Positions 1 through 6,623 of a stretch of 18,044 bases of DNA are shown piece by piece (positions within the stretch are counted from its first letter, which is position 1; every line of letters begins with the position of its first letter). A program made the position numbers and the translations under genes. Source of the DNA: Planctomycetota bacterium (GTDB lineage Bacteria > Planctomycetota > UBA8108); assembly GCA_002695115.1 (NCBI GenBank), contig NZOA01000076.1, positions 35,388 through 53,431 of the forward strand, in the 5' to 3' direction. The notes under the pieces are model-generated. The model searched no databases, was not told the DNA's origin, and worked only from the letters and a program-made list of their open reading frames with translations.

Positions 1-219
1 CTGACCGATGGGATCCAGATTCTCCGTTATCTCTACCAGGCGGGCCCTATGGACTGCCTGGATGCGGCGGATGCGAACGACTCGGGAGCGGTCGAGATCG
101 CCGATGCGATCTTCCTGCTGAATTACATCTTCCAGAGCGGTGAGGCCATTCCCCCTCCTCACCCCGCTGCCGGTACCGATCCTACTCCTGACGCGCTCGA
201 TTGCGGGCCAGCGGCCTGA
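1..219 (+). CDS. C-terminal end of a dockerin-domain secreted protein (5' partial)
   Basis: The frame is open from base 1 and ends at TGA 217-219, giving the last 72 residues of a longer protein. Residues 24-35 form a dockerin/EF-hand-like calcium loop (D24, N26, S28, G29, D35) followed by the helix IFLLNYIF. The first residues (TDGIQILRYLYQAG) look like the helix of a preceding half-repeat, so this is a two-repeat dockerin. Cysteines at 19 and 68 could form a disulfide outside the cytoplasm. In this family such tails end large secreted or surface proteins; what this one does cannot be told because the catalytic or adhesive part lies left of the window. It is unrelated to the dcw genes downstream. 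The family call is good; the parent function is unknown. Confidence 0.75.
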   Translation: MTDGIQILRYLYQAGPMDCLDAADANDSGAVEIADAIFLLNYIFQSGEAIPPPHPAAGTDPTPDALDCGPAA

Positions 220-508
220 GGGCCATCTTCTGGAAATCTCGGACGGGAGCCTCCTCCTTTCCAGGTAGTCGCCGATTCTGTGGGAATCCGCTCCACCCTC
301 GGTGTCCCGAGTTCTCCAAAGGGCCGAAAAAGTCCTGAGAGGCGCTCCTTACGGGATTCAGTCTCCTTCCGGTTGTTTCTGGTCGCCGTACTTTTTCTAC
401 ACGGCAGGAAGGTCAGGATTGGGGGATTTGCCGGCCAGGGCACTATATGTGGCTCAAAAAGTGTTTACGCACGACAGGTTGTGGTGTCTGAAAAAAAATA
501 TTGGGCTC

Positions 509-537
509 TTGAGATGTGGATAAATGTGTGGAATAGT
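509..537 (+). promoter_or_regulatory. Candidate sigma70-type promoter upstream of the dcw cluster
   Basis: TTGAGA at 509-514 (5 of 6 to the -35 consensus), a 17-base spacer, then AATAGT at 532-537 (4 of 6 to the -10 consensus) preceded directly by TGG, an extended -10 element. Transcription would start near 544. This is a consensus match by eye only. mraZ begins about 600 bases further on, so the promoter may serve a separate leader RNA instead of, or as well as, the dcw genes. Confidence 0.4.
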
Positions 538-571
538 GGGGGCTATTCCCAGACCTACCCAGATAGTGGGA
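537..571. promoter_or_regulatory. Four TGGG-type elements in 10-bp phase, MraZ-box-like
   Basis: TGGGG at 537-541, TCCCA at 547-551 (TGGGA on the other strand), ACCCA at 557-561 (TGGGT on the other strand) and TGGGA at 567-571 start exactly 10 bases apart. In E. coli, MraZ binds direct TGGGN repeats with 5-base spacers, i.e. the same 10-bp period, at the mra promoter. Here two of the four are reversed, which is not the classical arrangement. They overlap the promoter candidate at 509-537. Assignment to MraZ is inference. Confidence 0.35.
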
Positions 572-977
572 GGCAGTTACTCAGCGGTCCCAAGTGGTTC
601 GCGGGTAGCGGAAATCCGCTGGAGGGTGGTCTGTTGAGGAACCTGTATTTTTCTGAAATGGAGCGAGCGAGAAATGCGATTGCGGGACAGAGACTGCTCA
701 GCATTAGCAAGGGTCCACCCGGACGGCCTTGAGCGGTTGCATGCCTGTCTTCGTTTTCCCGTGAGATCCGCTGAAGAGAGGTACGAAAGAGGAGATAGGC
801 CATTCTCTGGCGGCTCAAGTCTCGAGGAACTCGGCGTCAGCCGTGGAGACATGAGATCTACAGGTGGCCGTCCCCGGGCGTTGAGGAGTTTACGGCCGGG
901 GCCGGTTTTTTCCCGCGGAGAGAGTATTCGCGGGGAATGGCCAACACGTTCCTTGGAAAAGAAGAGAAGAAGAGAAG

Positions 978-1048
978 AGCCTGGTCATCAGGGCTCCGGG
1001 CGCGCGGTGCTCGCACCGTGGCTGTTCGGTACCTGATTCCAGGCAGGT
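978..1048 (+). other. Series of small hairpins in the mraZ leader
   Basis: Three hairpins can be drawn: 978-983 with 989-995 (one bulged G), 1005-1009 with 1014-1018 around a CTCG loop, and 1031-1035 with 1044-1048 around an 8-base loop. They are followed immediately by the terminator at 1050-1082. This could be a structured attenuator leader or the 3' end of a small RNA. No known riboswitch family was recognised. Confidence 0.35.
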
Positions 1049-1049
1049 A

Positions 1050-1082
1050 AGAGCGCCCTTGCCGGGAAGGGCGCTTTTTTTT
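1050..1082 (+). terminator. Intrinsic terminator immediately upstream of mraZ
   Basis: A perfect 9-bp stem (1052-1060 with 1067-1075, extendable to 12 pairs with one G-T) closes a six-base loop GCCGGG and runs into eight T (1075-1082). This is a textbook rho-independent terminator for + strand transcription. It lies 64 bases before the mraZ start and about 830 bases after the nearest upstream gene, so it ends a leader or small RNA rather than the dockerin gene directly, or it acts as an attenuator of the dcw operon. Confidence 0.85.
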
Positions 1083-1146
1083 GAGATTTAAGGATGCGGC
1101 AGGCAGACACCCTGCAATCCAGGCTTTTATTGAAAACGCATTCAGA

Positions 1147-1584
1147 ATGCTCCAGGGAACTCATCGCCTCAATCTTGACAGCAAGAACCGAGTGGTTCTT
1201 CCCGCGCCTCTGCGCCGGGAGCTGCCCGAGGGTGAGCTCTCTACCATGGTATTGACCACCGGCCGCAGGGCCCAGTGGCTGCAGCTGTGGACCCGGGATT
1301 CCTGGAAGGGACGAGTCGATGAGATCTATGCAAAGTTCGATTCCGATGACGAGGAAGCCGAGAACTATATCCGTGATCTCATGGCTTCCGCGGACACGGT
1401 GGATCTCGACAAGCAGTACCGTTTCGTTCTGCCGGATGCCAGGAAGAAAGAGATCGAGGTCAGGAAAGAGGTCGTTTTCATCGGCATGAGAGACAAGATA
1501 GAAATCTGGGCCGGCGAGGCCTGGGATGTCTACCGAGCTTCCCGGGAGGGGAAGCAGGAACCTCCGAGAACGAGAGGCCCTTGA
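1147..1584 (+). CDS. mraZ: MraZ, transcriptional regulator of the dcw cluster
   Basis: MraZ is a ring-forming DNA-binding protein of the AbrB-like fold that in E. coli represses the dcw promoter. The 145-residue product is close to the family's usual length. Both diagnostic D-x-x-x-R loops are present: DSKNR at 11-15, followed by VVLP, and DKQYR at 88-92, followed by FVLP. I chose ATG 1147 because the product then begins MLQGTHRLNLDSK, matching the family N-terminus. The in-frame TTG at 1081 lies in the T-run of the terminator and would add 22 unrelated residues. No good Shine-Dalgarno sequence precedes 1147. It is first in the cluster, as usual. An intrinsic terminator sits just before it, which is unusual. 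Confidence 0.93.
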   Translation: MLQGTHRLNLDSKNRVVLPAPLRRELPEGELSTMVLTTGRRAQWLQLWTRDSWKGRVDEIYAKFDSDDEEAENYIRDLMASADTVDLDKQYRFVLPDARKKEIEVRKEVVFIGMRDKIEIWAGEAWDVYRASREGKQEPPRTRGP

Positions 1585-1638
1585 TGAAACTGATGGGCTG
1601 AGATTTCCGCGAACCAGGGAAGGGGAGAGAAGAGAGAA

Positions 1639-1935
1639 GTGGTAGCCAGGAGAGAGAACTGGGATGGAGAGGTTGGACTGGTAGCCAGGCTTCGGGCTCG
1701 GCTAGAGGTGGGGGCTGAAGGGGAGGACGGGCAAACGGGCCGGTTGGGAGCGATCCGCCGTATGAGCGGAGTAACCGGGCAGGGGCCCGGTGGACTGGAC
1801 CGGCTGGGTAGCGACATAGAAGCTCTGAAGAGGCGGCTTCAACGTCTCGTGGAGCTGTATCCCGAGTTGACGGGCGTAGGGATCAGTGAATATGTCGAGG
1901 CCTTGAGTAATAGGTCGACCGCCGAGGTGAAGTAA
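1639..1935 (+). CDS. Small hypothetical protein between mraZ and rsmH
   Basis: I do not recognise this gene. The GTG at 1639 follows a purine-rich stretch (1621-1638) that could serve as ribosome site, giving 98 residues; an in-frame ATG at 1762 would leave only 57. The N-terminal half is Arg/Gly/Glu-rich and low in complexity. The C-terminal half (from about residue 55) is predicted by eye to be a charged amphipathic helix, DRLGSDIEALKRRLQRLVEL, followed by YPELTGVGISEYVEAL, and looks more protein-like. No membrane segment is seen. An 11-base direct repeat, TGGTAGCCAGG (1640-1650 and 1679-1689), lies in the 5' part. The stop is 15 bases before the rsmH start, which suggests cotranscription. 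It may equally be a non-coding spacer. Confidence 0.4.
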   Translation: MVARRENWDGEVGLVARLRARLEVGAEGEDGQTGRLGAIRRMSGVTGQGPGGLDRLGSDIEALKRRLQRLVELYPELTGVGISEYVEALSNRSTAEVK

Positions 1936-1950
1936 TGCAGGACTCCCTTT

Positions 1951-2883
1951 GTGCGGGAGTATTCGCCCTTGAATCGTGTGAACGTCGAGCCGGAACACCT
2001 CCCGGTTATGCTGGAGGAGACCCTGCTGTGCCTGGCGCCGCAGCCCGGAGAGACGATGCTCGATGGGACCCTCGGTCTCGGAGGGCACGGGGTGGAGCTT
2101 CTCAAGCGCCTCTCTCCCGGCGGGGTATTGATCGGAATCGACCGGGACCCCGAAGCTCTCGAGCAGGCCTCGAAGAGGCTCTCTGGAGTGGGGGGCGAGT
2201 ACCGGCTGCTGCATGGAACCTTCGACCGCATGGGAGAGTTGCTGAAGGAGAGGGGGATCTCTCCGGACGCGGCCCTGGATGGAATGCTGCTCGACCTGGG
2301 AGTCTCCTCGATGCAGCTGGATCGAGCGGAGCGAGGCTTCAGCTTTCAGAACGATGGGCCGCTGGATATGAGGATGGACCCCGGAGCGGAGGAGTCGGCG
2401 GCTTCCTGGCTCGCCCGCGTTCCGGTGGAAGAACTGTCGGGAGCCATCAGGCGCTACGGGGAGGAGCCCCAGGCCGGCAGGATTGCCAGGGCGATCGACC
2501 GTCGCAGGAAGGAGCGTCCGATCGAAACCACCGGCGAGCTGGCGGCATTGATCGAAGACCTCGTTCCGCGCAGGGGGAAGAAAATTCATCCCGCCACGAG
2601 AACCTTCCAGGCTATCCGGATTATCGTGAACCGGGAGCTGGATTGTCTCGAGGAGACTCTCGGCAAGCTCGACCGGTACATGAAGCCCGGCGGGAGGGTG
2701 GTGGTGTTGAGCTATCACTCCCTCGAGGATCGACTGGTCAAGACGGTTTTCAGGGATCGCGCGGCGGAGGGATTCTTCCTGCCGCATCCCGATGGGCTCC
2801 AGCGCCCGGGGGAGGCGGAGGTTCGGTTGAACCCCCGGTCGAGGAGCGCCCGTCTTCGGGCTGTCGTTCGAGCCGGGGGTTGA
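1951..2883 (+). CDS. rsmH: RsmH, 16S rRNA (cytosine-1402 N4)-methyltransferase
   Basis: RsmH (MraW) uses S-adenosylmethionine to methylate N4 of C1402 in the decoding centre of 16S rRNA. The 310-residue product fits the family. The SAM-binding motif DGTLGLGGH is at residues 38-46, followed by IGIDRDPEAL, then the RsmH hallmarks GMLLDLGVSSMQLD, GFSFQNDGPLDMRMD and, near the end, VVLSYHSLEDRLVK. I chose GTG 1951 because AGGA (1938-1941) lies at a suitable distance; an in-frame GTG at 1978 would also keep the domain but has no ribosome site. Its place after mraZ and before ftsL is the standard dcw order. Confidence 0.96.
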   Translation: MREYSPLNRVNVEPEHLPVMLEETLLCLAPQPGETMLDGTLGLGGHGVELLKRLSPGGVLIGIDRDPEALEQASKRLSGVGGEYRLLHGTFDRMGELLKERGISPDAALDGMLLDLGVSSMQLDRAERGFSFQNDGPLDMRMDPGAEESAASWLARVPVEELSGAIRRYGEEPQAGRIARAIDRRRKERPIETTGELAALIEDLVPRRGKKIHPATRTFQAIRIIVNRELDCLEETLGKLDRYMKPGGRVVVLSYHSLEDRLVKTVFRDRAAEGFFLPHPDGLQRPGEAEVRLNPRSRSARLRAVVRAGG

Positions 2884-2926
2884 TGTTTTCGAGGTAGAAG
2901 AGGGATTTAAGAGAAGGTCATTCCCG

Positions 2927-3229
2927 ATGCCATTATCTACAGGTTCAGCGATCCTGGCGGCCTGCCTCCTGATCATCGGCCTCATCTCGGTCCAGATGGA
3001 GGTTCAGAACGTTCACAGCGGGGTGCGGGTGCGCGACCTGCTGAGAGAACGGGAGCAGAAGGTGGAAATCCTTCGGAAGCTGGATATGGAATACAACACG
3101 CAGATCGCGCCCGACAGTCTCGAGCGAGATCTGCCGGATGATTATCGTACCGAGGAGGGATACCCGGATAACGGCAGATCGGCCGCGGGGAAGAAGCCCG
3201 GCGGCGAACGTGTGAGCAGGACCAGGTAG
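2927..3229 (+). CDS. ftsL: FtsL-like divisome protein
   Basis: This 100-residue protein has a very short cytoplasmic N-terminus, one membrane segment (about residues 8-24, AILAACLLIIGLISVQ) and then a charged stretch, LLREREQKVEILRKLDMEY, with coiled-coil character. That is the FtsL architecture: a bitopic protein whose periplasmic coiled coil pairs with FtsB/DivIC and FtsQ and helps activate FtsWI. Sequence conservation in FtsL is low, so the call rests on topology plus position between rsmH and the ftsI-type gene. ATG 2927 is preceded by AGAAGG about 11 bases upstream. The last 35 residues are polar and look disordered. Confidence 0.75.
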   Translation: MPLSTGSAILAACLLIIGLISVQMEVQNVHSGVRVRDLLREREQKVEILRKLDMEYNTQIAPDSLERDLPDDYRTEEGYPDNGRSAAGKKPGGERVSRTR

Positions 3230-3241
3230 GAGAGTCACCCC

Positions 3242-5047
3242 ATGAAGAGCCAGCCGCCAGAGGTAAGCCCGGCGAAATCCTCGCCCGGGCTGCAGGCCCG
3301 ATCGGGCGCGCTCTGGTTCTTCACCATCTCGGTGACGCTCGTATTTCTCCTGCTCGGTGTCCGCCTGTTTTATATCCAGGTCCTCGGGCATGAGGACCAT
3401 CTCGCGCGCGCCCGCAGCGGCATTGGCCGCACCGACAGCGTTCCTGCCTACCCGGGCGACCTGAGAACCAGCGATGGGGTTATCCTCGCTCGCTCGGAGA
3501 CAGCCTGGAACATGGGTCTCGATCTGCGCCCTCTTTCAGGGGACCAGGTGCAGTCCGTGGTCAATACCGCCAGCGAGACCCTGGGCTATTCCCAGAGCAG
3601 GCGTCGCGAACGTCTTGGCGACGCGGTCAGGAGAAAGGCGAATCGCCGGACCTACGCGAACATCGGGCGCCGCGTGGACGATTCCTCGCGTGATATGGTG
3701 AGAGAGTCCCTCGACCGGCAGCTTGGACCCGCGCTCCGAAAGAAGACCCTCGTTGTCGACAGGTTGACCAGGCGGATCTACCCGAAGAACGATTTTCTCT
3801 GCCACGTGATCGGCGTGACCTCTCATGATGGAACGGGGCAGGCGGGACTCGAGCTCACGCTGTCTTCCTGGCTGGAGCCGAGGTCCGGAATGCGCAGGGT
3901 CATCACCGATGCTCGCGAGCAGTTCCGCTTCTATTCTCCGGAGACGGTCGAGGTGGCTCCGATCAATGGCTACGACATCTACCTGACGATCGACAGCAAG
4001 GCCCAGAGCATCCTCGAGGAGGAGCTCCAGCTCGGGATCCGGAAGCACCGGGCGGAGTCGGGCCTCGGCGTTTTGATGAATTGCAAGACCGGCTCGATCC
4101 TGGCGATGGCATCCAGCCCGGTATTCGACCCCAACGAGTTTCACCGCTACCCTCCCGGAGTTCTCGCGGAGAAAAGGAAGAACCGGGTCATCGAAAACGT
4201 CTATGAAATCGGCAGCGTCATCAAGCCGTTCATCGCCGCCGCGGCGCTCGAGACCGGGGTGGTCAGCAGGGACGAGAAGATCTGGGGCGGAGGACGTTTT
4301 CACCGCATCGGCGGCCGCAGGCTCGAGGATGTCAGCAACCATGGCCCGATCACGGTCGAGGAGGCTGTGGTCTTCTCATCCAATATCGGGATGGGGATCC
4401 TCGGCATGAAGCTCGGCCGGGACCGGCTCATCGAGGCGCTCGGGCGCTTCGGGTTCTGCCGGAAAACCGGGATTCGCCTGCCCGGGGAGGGGAAGGGAAA
4501 GCACACCCCGAGAGAGCAATGGAACGATATCTATTCGACCACCTCGGTATCGATGGGCTACGAGGTGCAGATCAGCCCGATCCAGCTGGTCACCGCCTTC
4601 GCATCTCTGGTCAACGGGGGCTACCTGGTGAGGCCTCGCCTTGTCGACAAATACGTCAGGGACGACGAGATCATCAGGAATCCGCCCCACCTTGTCGGCC
4701 ATACGGTCACGGAGGAAACCTCCGCTATGATGCGGAAGATACTGCACCGGATCGTCGACGAAGGCACCGGCCGGTACCTGAAGATGAAGGGCTTCGAGTT
4801 TGGCGGCAAGACAGGTACGGCGGATATGGATCCGCTCTATACCAAGAAGGACTACCTGGCCTCCTTCGAGGCGTTCGCGCCGTTGGATGATCCCGAGGTT
4901 GTTATCCTGGTGATGATTGAGAAGCCGCGCGCGGGCAAGTATTACGGCGGAAGCGTTGCCGGGCCTGTCGTGGCGAGAGTATTGCGTCGTTATTTCGGCG
5001 TCGCGGCTTTGCCTGAATTTGAGCGATTGAAGTTCAAAGGCTGGTAG
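3242..5047 (+). CDS. ftsI: FtsI/PBP3-type septal peptidoglycan transpeptidase
   Basis: This class B penicillin-binding protein cross-links septal peptidoglycan in the periplasm as partner of FtsW. The 601 residues comprise a cytoplasmic tail, one membrane anchor (about 22-46), a PBP dimer-type pedestal and a transpeptidase domain. All three active-site motifs are present: S-x-x-K as S325-V-I-K328, S-x-N as S379-S-N381, and K523-T-G525. The nucleophile context is EIGSVIKP, not the common EPGSTFKP, but the Ser and Lys are kept. No PASTA domains follow; the protein ends soon after the transpeptidase domain. It starts 12 bases after ftsL, with an AGGAGAG ribosome site at 3226-3232. Position and motifs make FtsI much more likely than the elongation PBP2. 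Confidence 0.92.
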   Translation: MKSQPPEVSPAKSSPGLQARSGALWFFTISVTLVFLLLGVRLFYIQVLGHEDHLARARSGIGRTDSVPAYPGDLRTSDGVILARSETAWNMGLDLRPLSGDQVQSVVNTASETLGYSQSRRRERLGDAVRRKANRRTYANIGRRVDDSSRDMVRESLDRQLGPALRKKTLVVDRLTRRIYPKNDFLCHVIGVTSHDGTGQAGLELTLSSWLEPRSGMRRVITDAREQFRFYSPETVEVAPINGYDIYLTIDSKAQSILEEELQLGIRKHRAESGLGVLMNCKTGSILAMASSPVFDPNEFHRYPPGVLAEKRKNRVIENVYEIGSVIKPFIAAAALETGVVSRDEKIWGGGRFHRIGGRRLEDVSNHGPITVEEAVVFSSNIGMGILGMKLGRDRLIEALGRFGFCRKTGIRLPGEGKGKHTPREQWNDIYSTTSVSMGYEVQISPIQLVTAFASLVNGGYLVRPRLVDKYVRDDEIIRNPPHLVGHTVTEETSAMMRKILHRIVDEGTGRYLKMKGFEFGGKTGTADMDPLYTKKDYLASFEAFAPLDDPEVVILVMIEKPRAGKYYGGSVAGPVVARVLRRYFGVAALPEFERLKFKGW

Positions 5048-5101
5048 CGGGGGGGGGCTCGATGAGGCCCCGTCCGCGGAAAAGAAAAATAAGGAAGAGA
5101 A

Positions 5102-6550
5102 ATGCGCCTGGGTGAACTTTGTAAGGGCCTGATGAATATTCCCGCGGGCTGCGGGGAGCTCGATGTGAGCGAGGTTGTCTGCGATTCCCGCAAGGCGGTT
5201 GAGGGCAGTCTCTTCCTGGCGGTTCCCGGCGAGACCACCGATGGGTTTCTCTTCGCCCGGGAGGCGGTAAGTAACGGGGCGGTAGCCGTCATCGCTCCCC
5301 AGGGCGGCTGTGGCGAGACATCCCTCGGTGTGCCGGTTCTCGAGGTGGAAGATCTCCGCGGTGTCATGGGAGACGTCGCCGACCGCTTCTACGGCGAACC
5401 ATCGAAAGAGCTCGAGGTCGTTGGCGTGACCGGCACCAAGGGCAAGACGACGACGGTCTGGCTGCTCCATCACCTGTTTTCGAGAATGGACTCGACCGCG
5501 GGCTTCTGCAGCACCGTGGAGAACAGGATTGGCGAGGAGTCCTCCGAGGCGAAGAACACCACGATGGGCTGCCTCGACCTGCACCGATTCCTCGCGGAGC
5601 TGGTTGAAAAGGGCGGCAGGCGCGCCGTCATCGAGGTTTCCTCCCACGCTCTCGAGCAGCAGCGCACGGCGTCGATCCGTTTCGATTGCGCGGTGTTCAC
5701 CAACCTGGCGCCCGAGCATCTCGACTACCACGAGGATATGGACAGCTACCTCGCCGCCAAGATGAAGCTCTTCAACTCTCTCGACAGCCATGCCTACGCG
5801 GTTCTTCCGCGCTCCCAGGAGGTGTCCAAGGTCATCGCCGGGAACACCCTGGCCAACCTCTCCTGGTACGGCCGCGGGAGTGAAGATGGGGTCACTGGTA
5901 TCCGGGTCATGGATGAAGGGATGGAATTCACCTGGCGCGACTGCCGGTTCAGTACGGGGTTCTGGGGAGACCATAACCTGGAGAACCTGCTGGCCGTTCT
6001 CAGCGCCGGGGAGTGCATGGGGCTGAAGCCCGATGAGATGGCTGCCGCGATATCCGAGGCACGGCTGCCTCCCGGCCGGCTCGAGAAGATCGACCATCCG
6101 GGTCCCTACAAGGTGGTGGTGGATTACGCCCATACCGATGGGGCCCTCGAGGCGGTGCTCGAGGCCTTGCGCCCGGTGACGCCCGGGCGCCTGATCACCA
6201 TCTTCGGCTGCGGAGGAGATCGGGATACGGCCAAGCGGCCCCGTATGGGAAAGGTCGCCGAGAGCGGCTCCGACAGGGTCATCCTGACCTCGGACAATCC
6301 CAGGAGCGAGTCGCCCGAGAAGATTCTTTCGGAGATCAAGGCCGGCCTCGAGAGGCCCGAGGAGGCGACCCTGGAGGTCGATCGTCGCGATGCCATCGGG
6401 CTCGGGATCCGAATGGCGCGTGAGGGCGACACGGTATTGATCGCCGGCAAGGGACACGAGGACTACCAGGAATTCAGCGACAGGAAACGAATCCATTTTG
6501 ACGACCGCGAGGTCGCCCGGGATTTTCTGCAAGAGGTTTGCCACGTATGA
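5102..6550 (+). CDS. murE: MurE, UDP-MurNAc-L-Ala-D-Glu:meso-DAP ligase
   Basis: This cytoplasmic ATP-dependent ligase adds the third peptide residue to the peptidoglycan precursor. The 482-residue product has the Mur ligase P-loop GTKGKTTT at 111-118, an N-terminal UDP-binding domain with the MurE-type DSRKA segment, and the C-terminal motif DNPR at 398-401. DNPR is the known signature of meso-diaminopimelate-specific MurE; L-Lys-specific enzymes differ there. VVDYAHT and FGCGGDRD are further family motifs. ATG 5102 has AAGGAAG (5092-5098) just upstream. The 54-base gap after ftsI contains a run of nine G (5048-5056). It is followed by murF, its next-step enzyme. Confidence 0.95.
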   Translation: MRLGELCKGLMNIPAGCGELDVSEVVCDSRKAVEGSLFLAVPGETTDGFLFAREAVSNGAVAVIAPQGGCGETSLGVPVLEVEDLRGVMGDVADRFYGEPSKELEVVGVTGTKGKTTTVWLLHHLFSRMDSTAGFCSTVENRIGEESSEAKNTTMGCLDLHRFLAELVEKGGRRAVIEVSSHALEQQRTASIRFDCAVFTNLAPEHLDYHEDMDSYLAAKMKLFNSLDSHAYAVLPRSQEVSKVIAGNTLANLSWYGRGSEDGVTGIRVMDEGMEFTWRDCRFSTGFWGDHNLENLLAVLSAGECMGLKPDEMAAAISEARLPPGRLEKIDHPGPYKVVVDYAHTDGALEAVLEALRPVTPGRLITIFGCGGDRDTAKRPRMGKVAESGSDRVILTSDNPRSESPEKILSEIKAGLERPEEATLEVDRRDAIGLGIRMAREGDTVLIAGKGHEDYQEFSDRKRIHFDDREVARDFLQEVCHV

Positions 6551-6623
6551 GAATGCGGTTGCAGAGATTGTTCACGCGCGCAGGGCACGGTCGCCGGGCG
6601 GCTTCCGGCGAGGGAGGGCGCGG

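Larger units (their letters stand above)
220..1146. other. Long non-coding stretch upstream of mraZ
   Basis: I see no convincing gene here. Open frames exist on both strands but lack family motifs and good ribosome sites. The stretch holds a promoter candidate (509-537) overlapped by TGGG-type elements (537-571), a GA-rich tract (955-979), and small hairpins at 978-995, 1005-1018 and 1031-1048 leading into the intrinsic terminator at 1050-1082. A GC-rich element followed by six T (about 893-910) may be a second, weaker terminator. I looked for RNase P RNA, tmRNA and SRP RNA signatures and did not find them. Confidence 0.6.

Noticed and set aside
280..732. A 150-codon + strand frame in the region upstream of mraZ
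   Set aside because: Arg/Ser/Gly-rich product without family motif or hydrophobic core, no good ribosome site, and it runs through the promoter and TGGG elements. Treated as a chance frame.
893..910. GC-rich element followed by six T as a second intrinsic terminator
   Set aside because: The best stem is only about four pairs with a small loop; too weak to call, mentioned only in the region note.
955..979. GA-rich tract (repeated GAAGA units) as a ribosome site or repeat element
   Set aside because: No start codon with a credible frame follows; purine-rich tracts recur in this genome (also near 1621 and 12464).
440..1080. Possible RNase P RNA, tmRNA, SRP RNA or known riboswitch in the long leader
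   Set aside because: The conserved cores of these RNAs were looked for and not found; only generic hairpins and the terminator can be supported.
1702..2985. 427-codon - strand frame opposite rsmH
   Set aside because: Shadow of the rsmH coding strand: GC-rich codon bias leaves the opposite strand open. No motifs; rsmH is certain.
4376..6544. 722-codon - strand frame opposite the ftsI end and murE
   Set aside because: Antisense shadow of two clearly identified genes; no recognisable domain.
6498..6623. Upstream extension of murF overlapping murE
   Set aside because: The extension is unlike MurF N-termini, and a strong AGGGAGG site marks ATG 6624 as the start.
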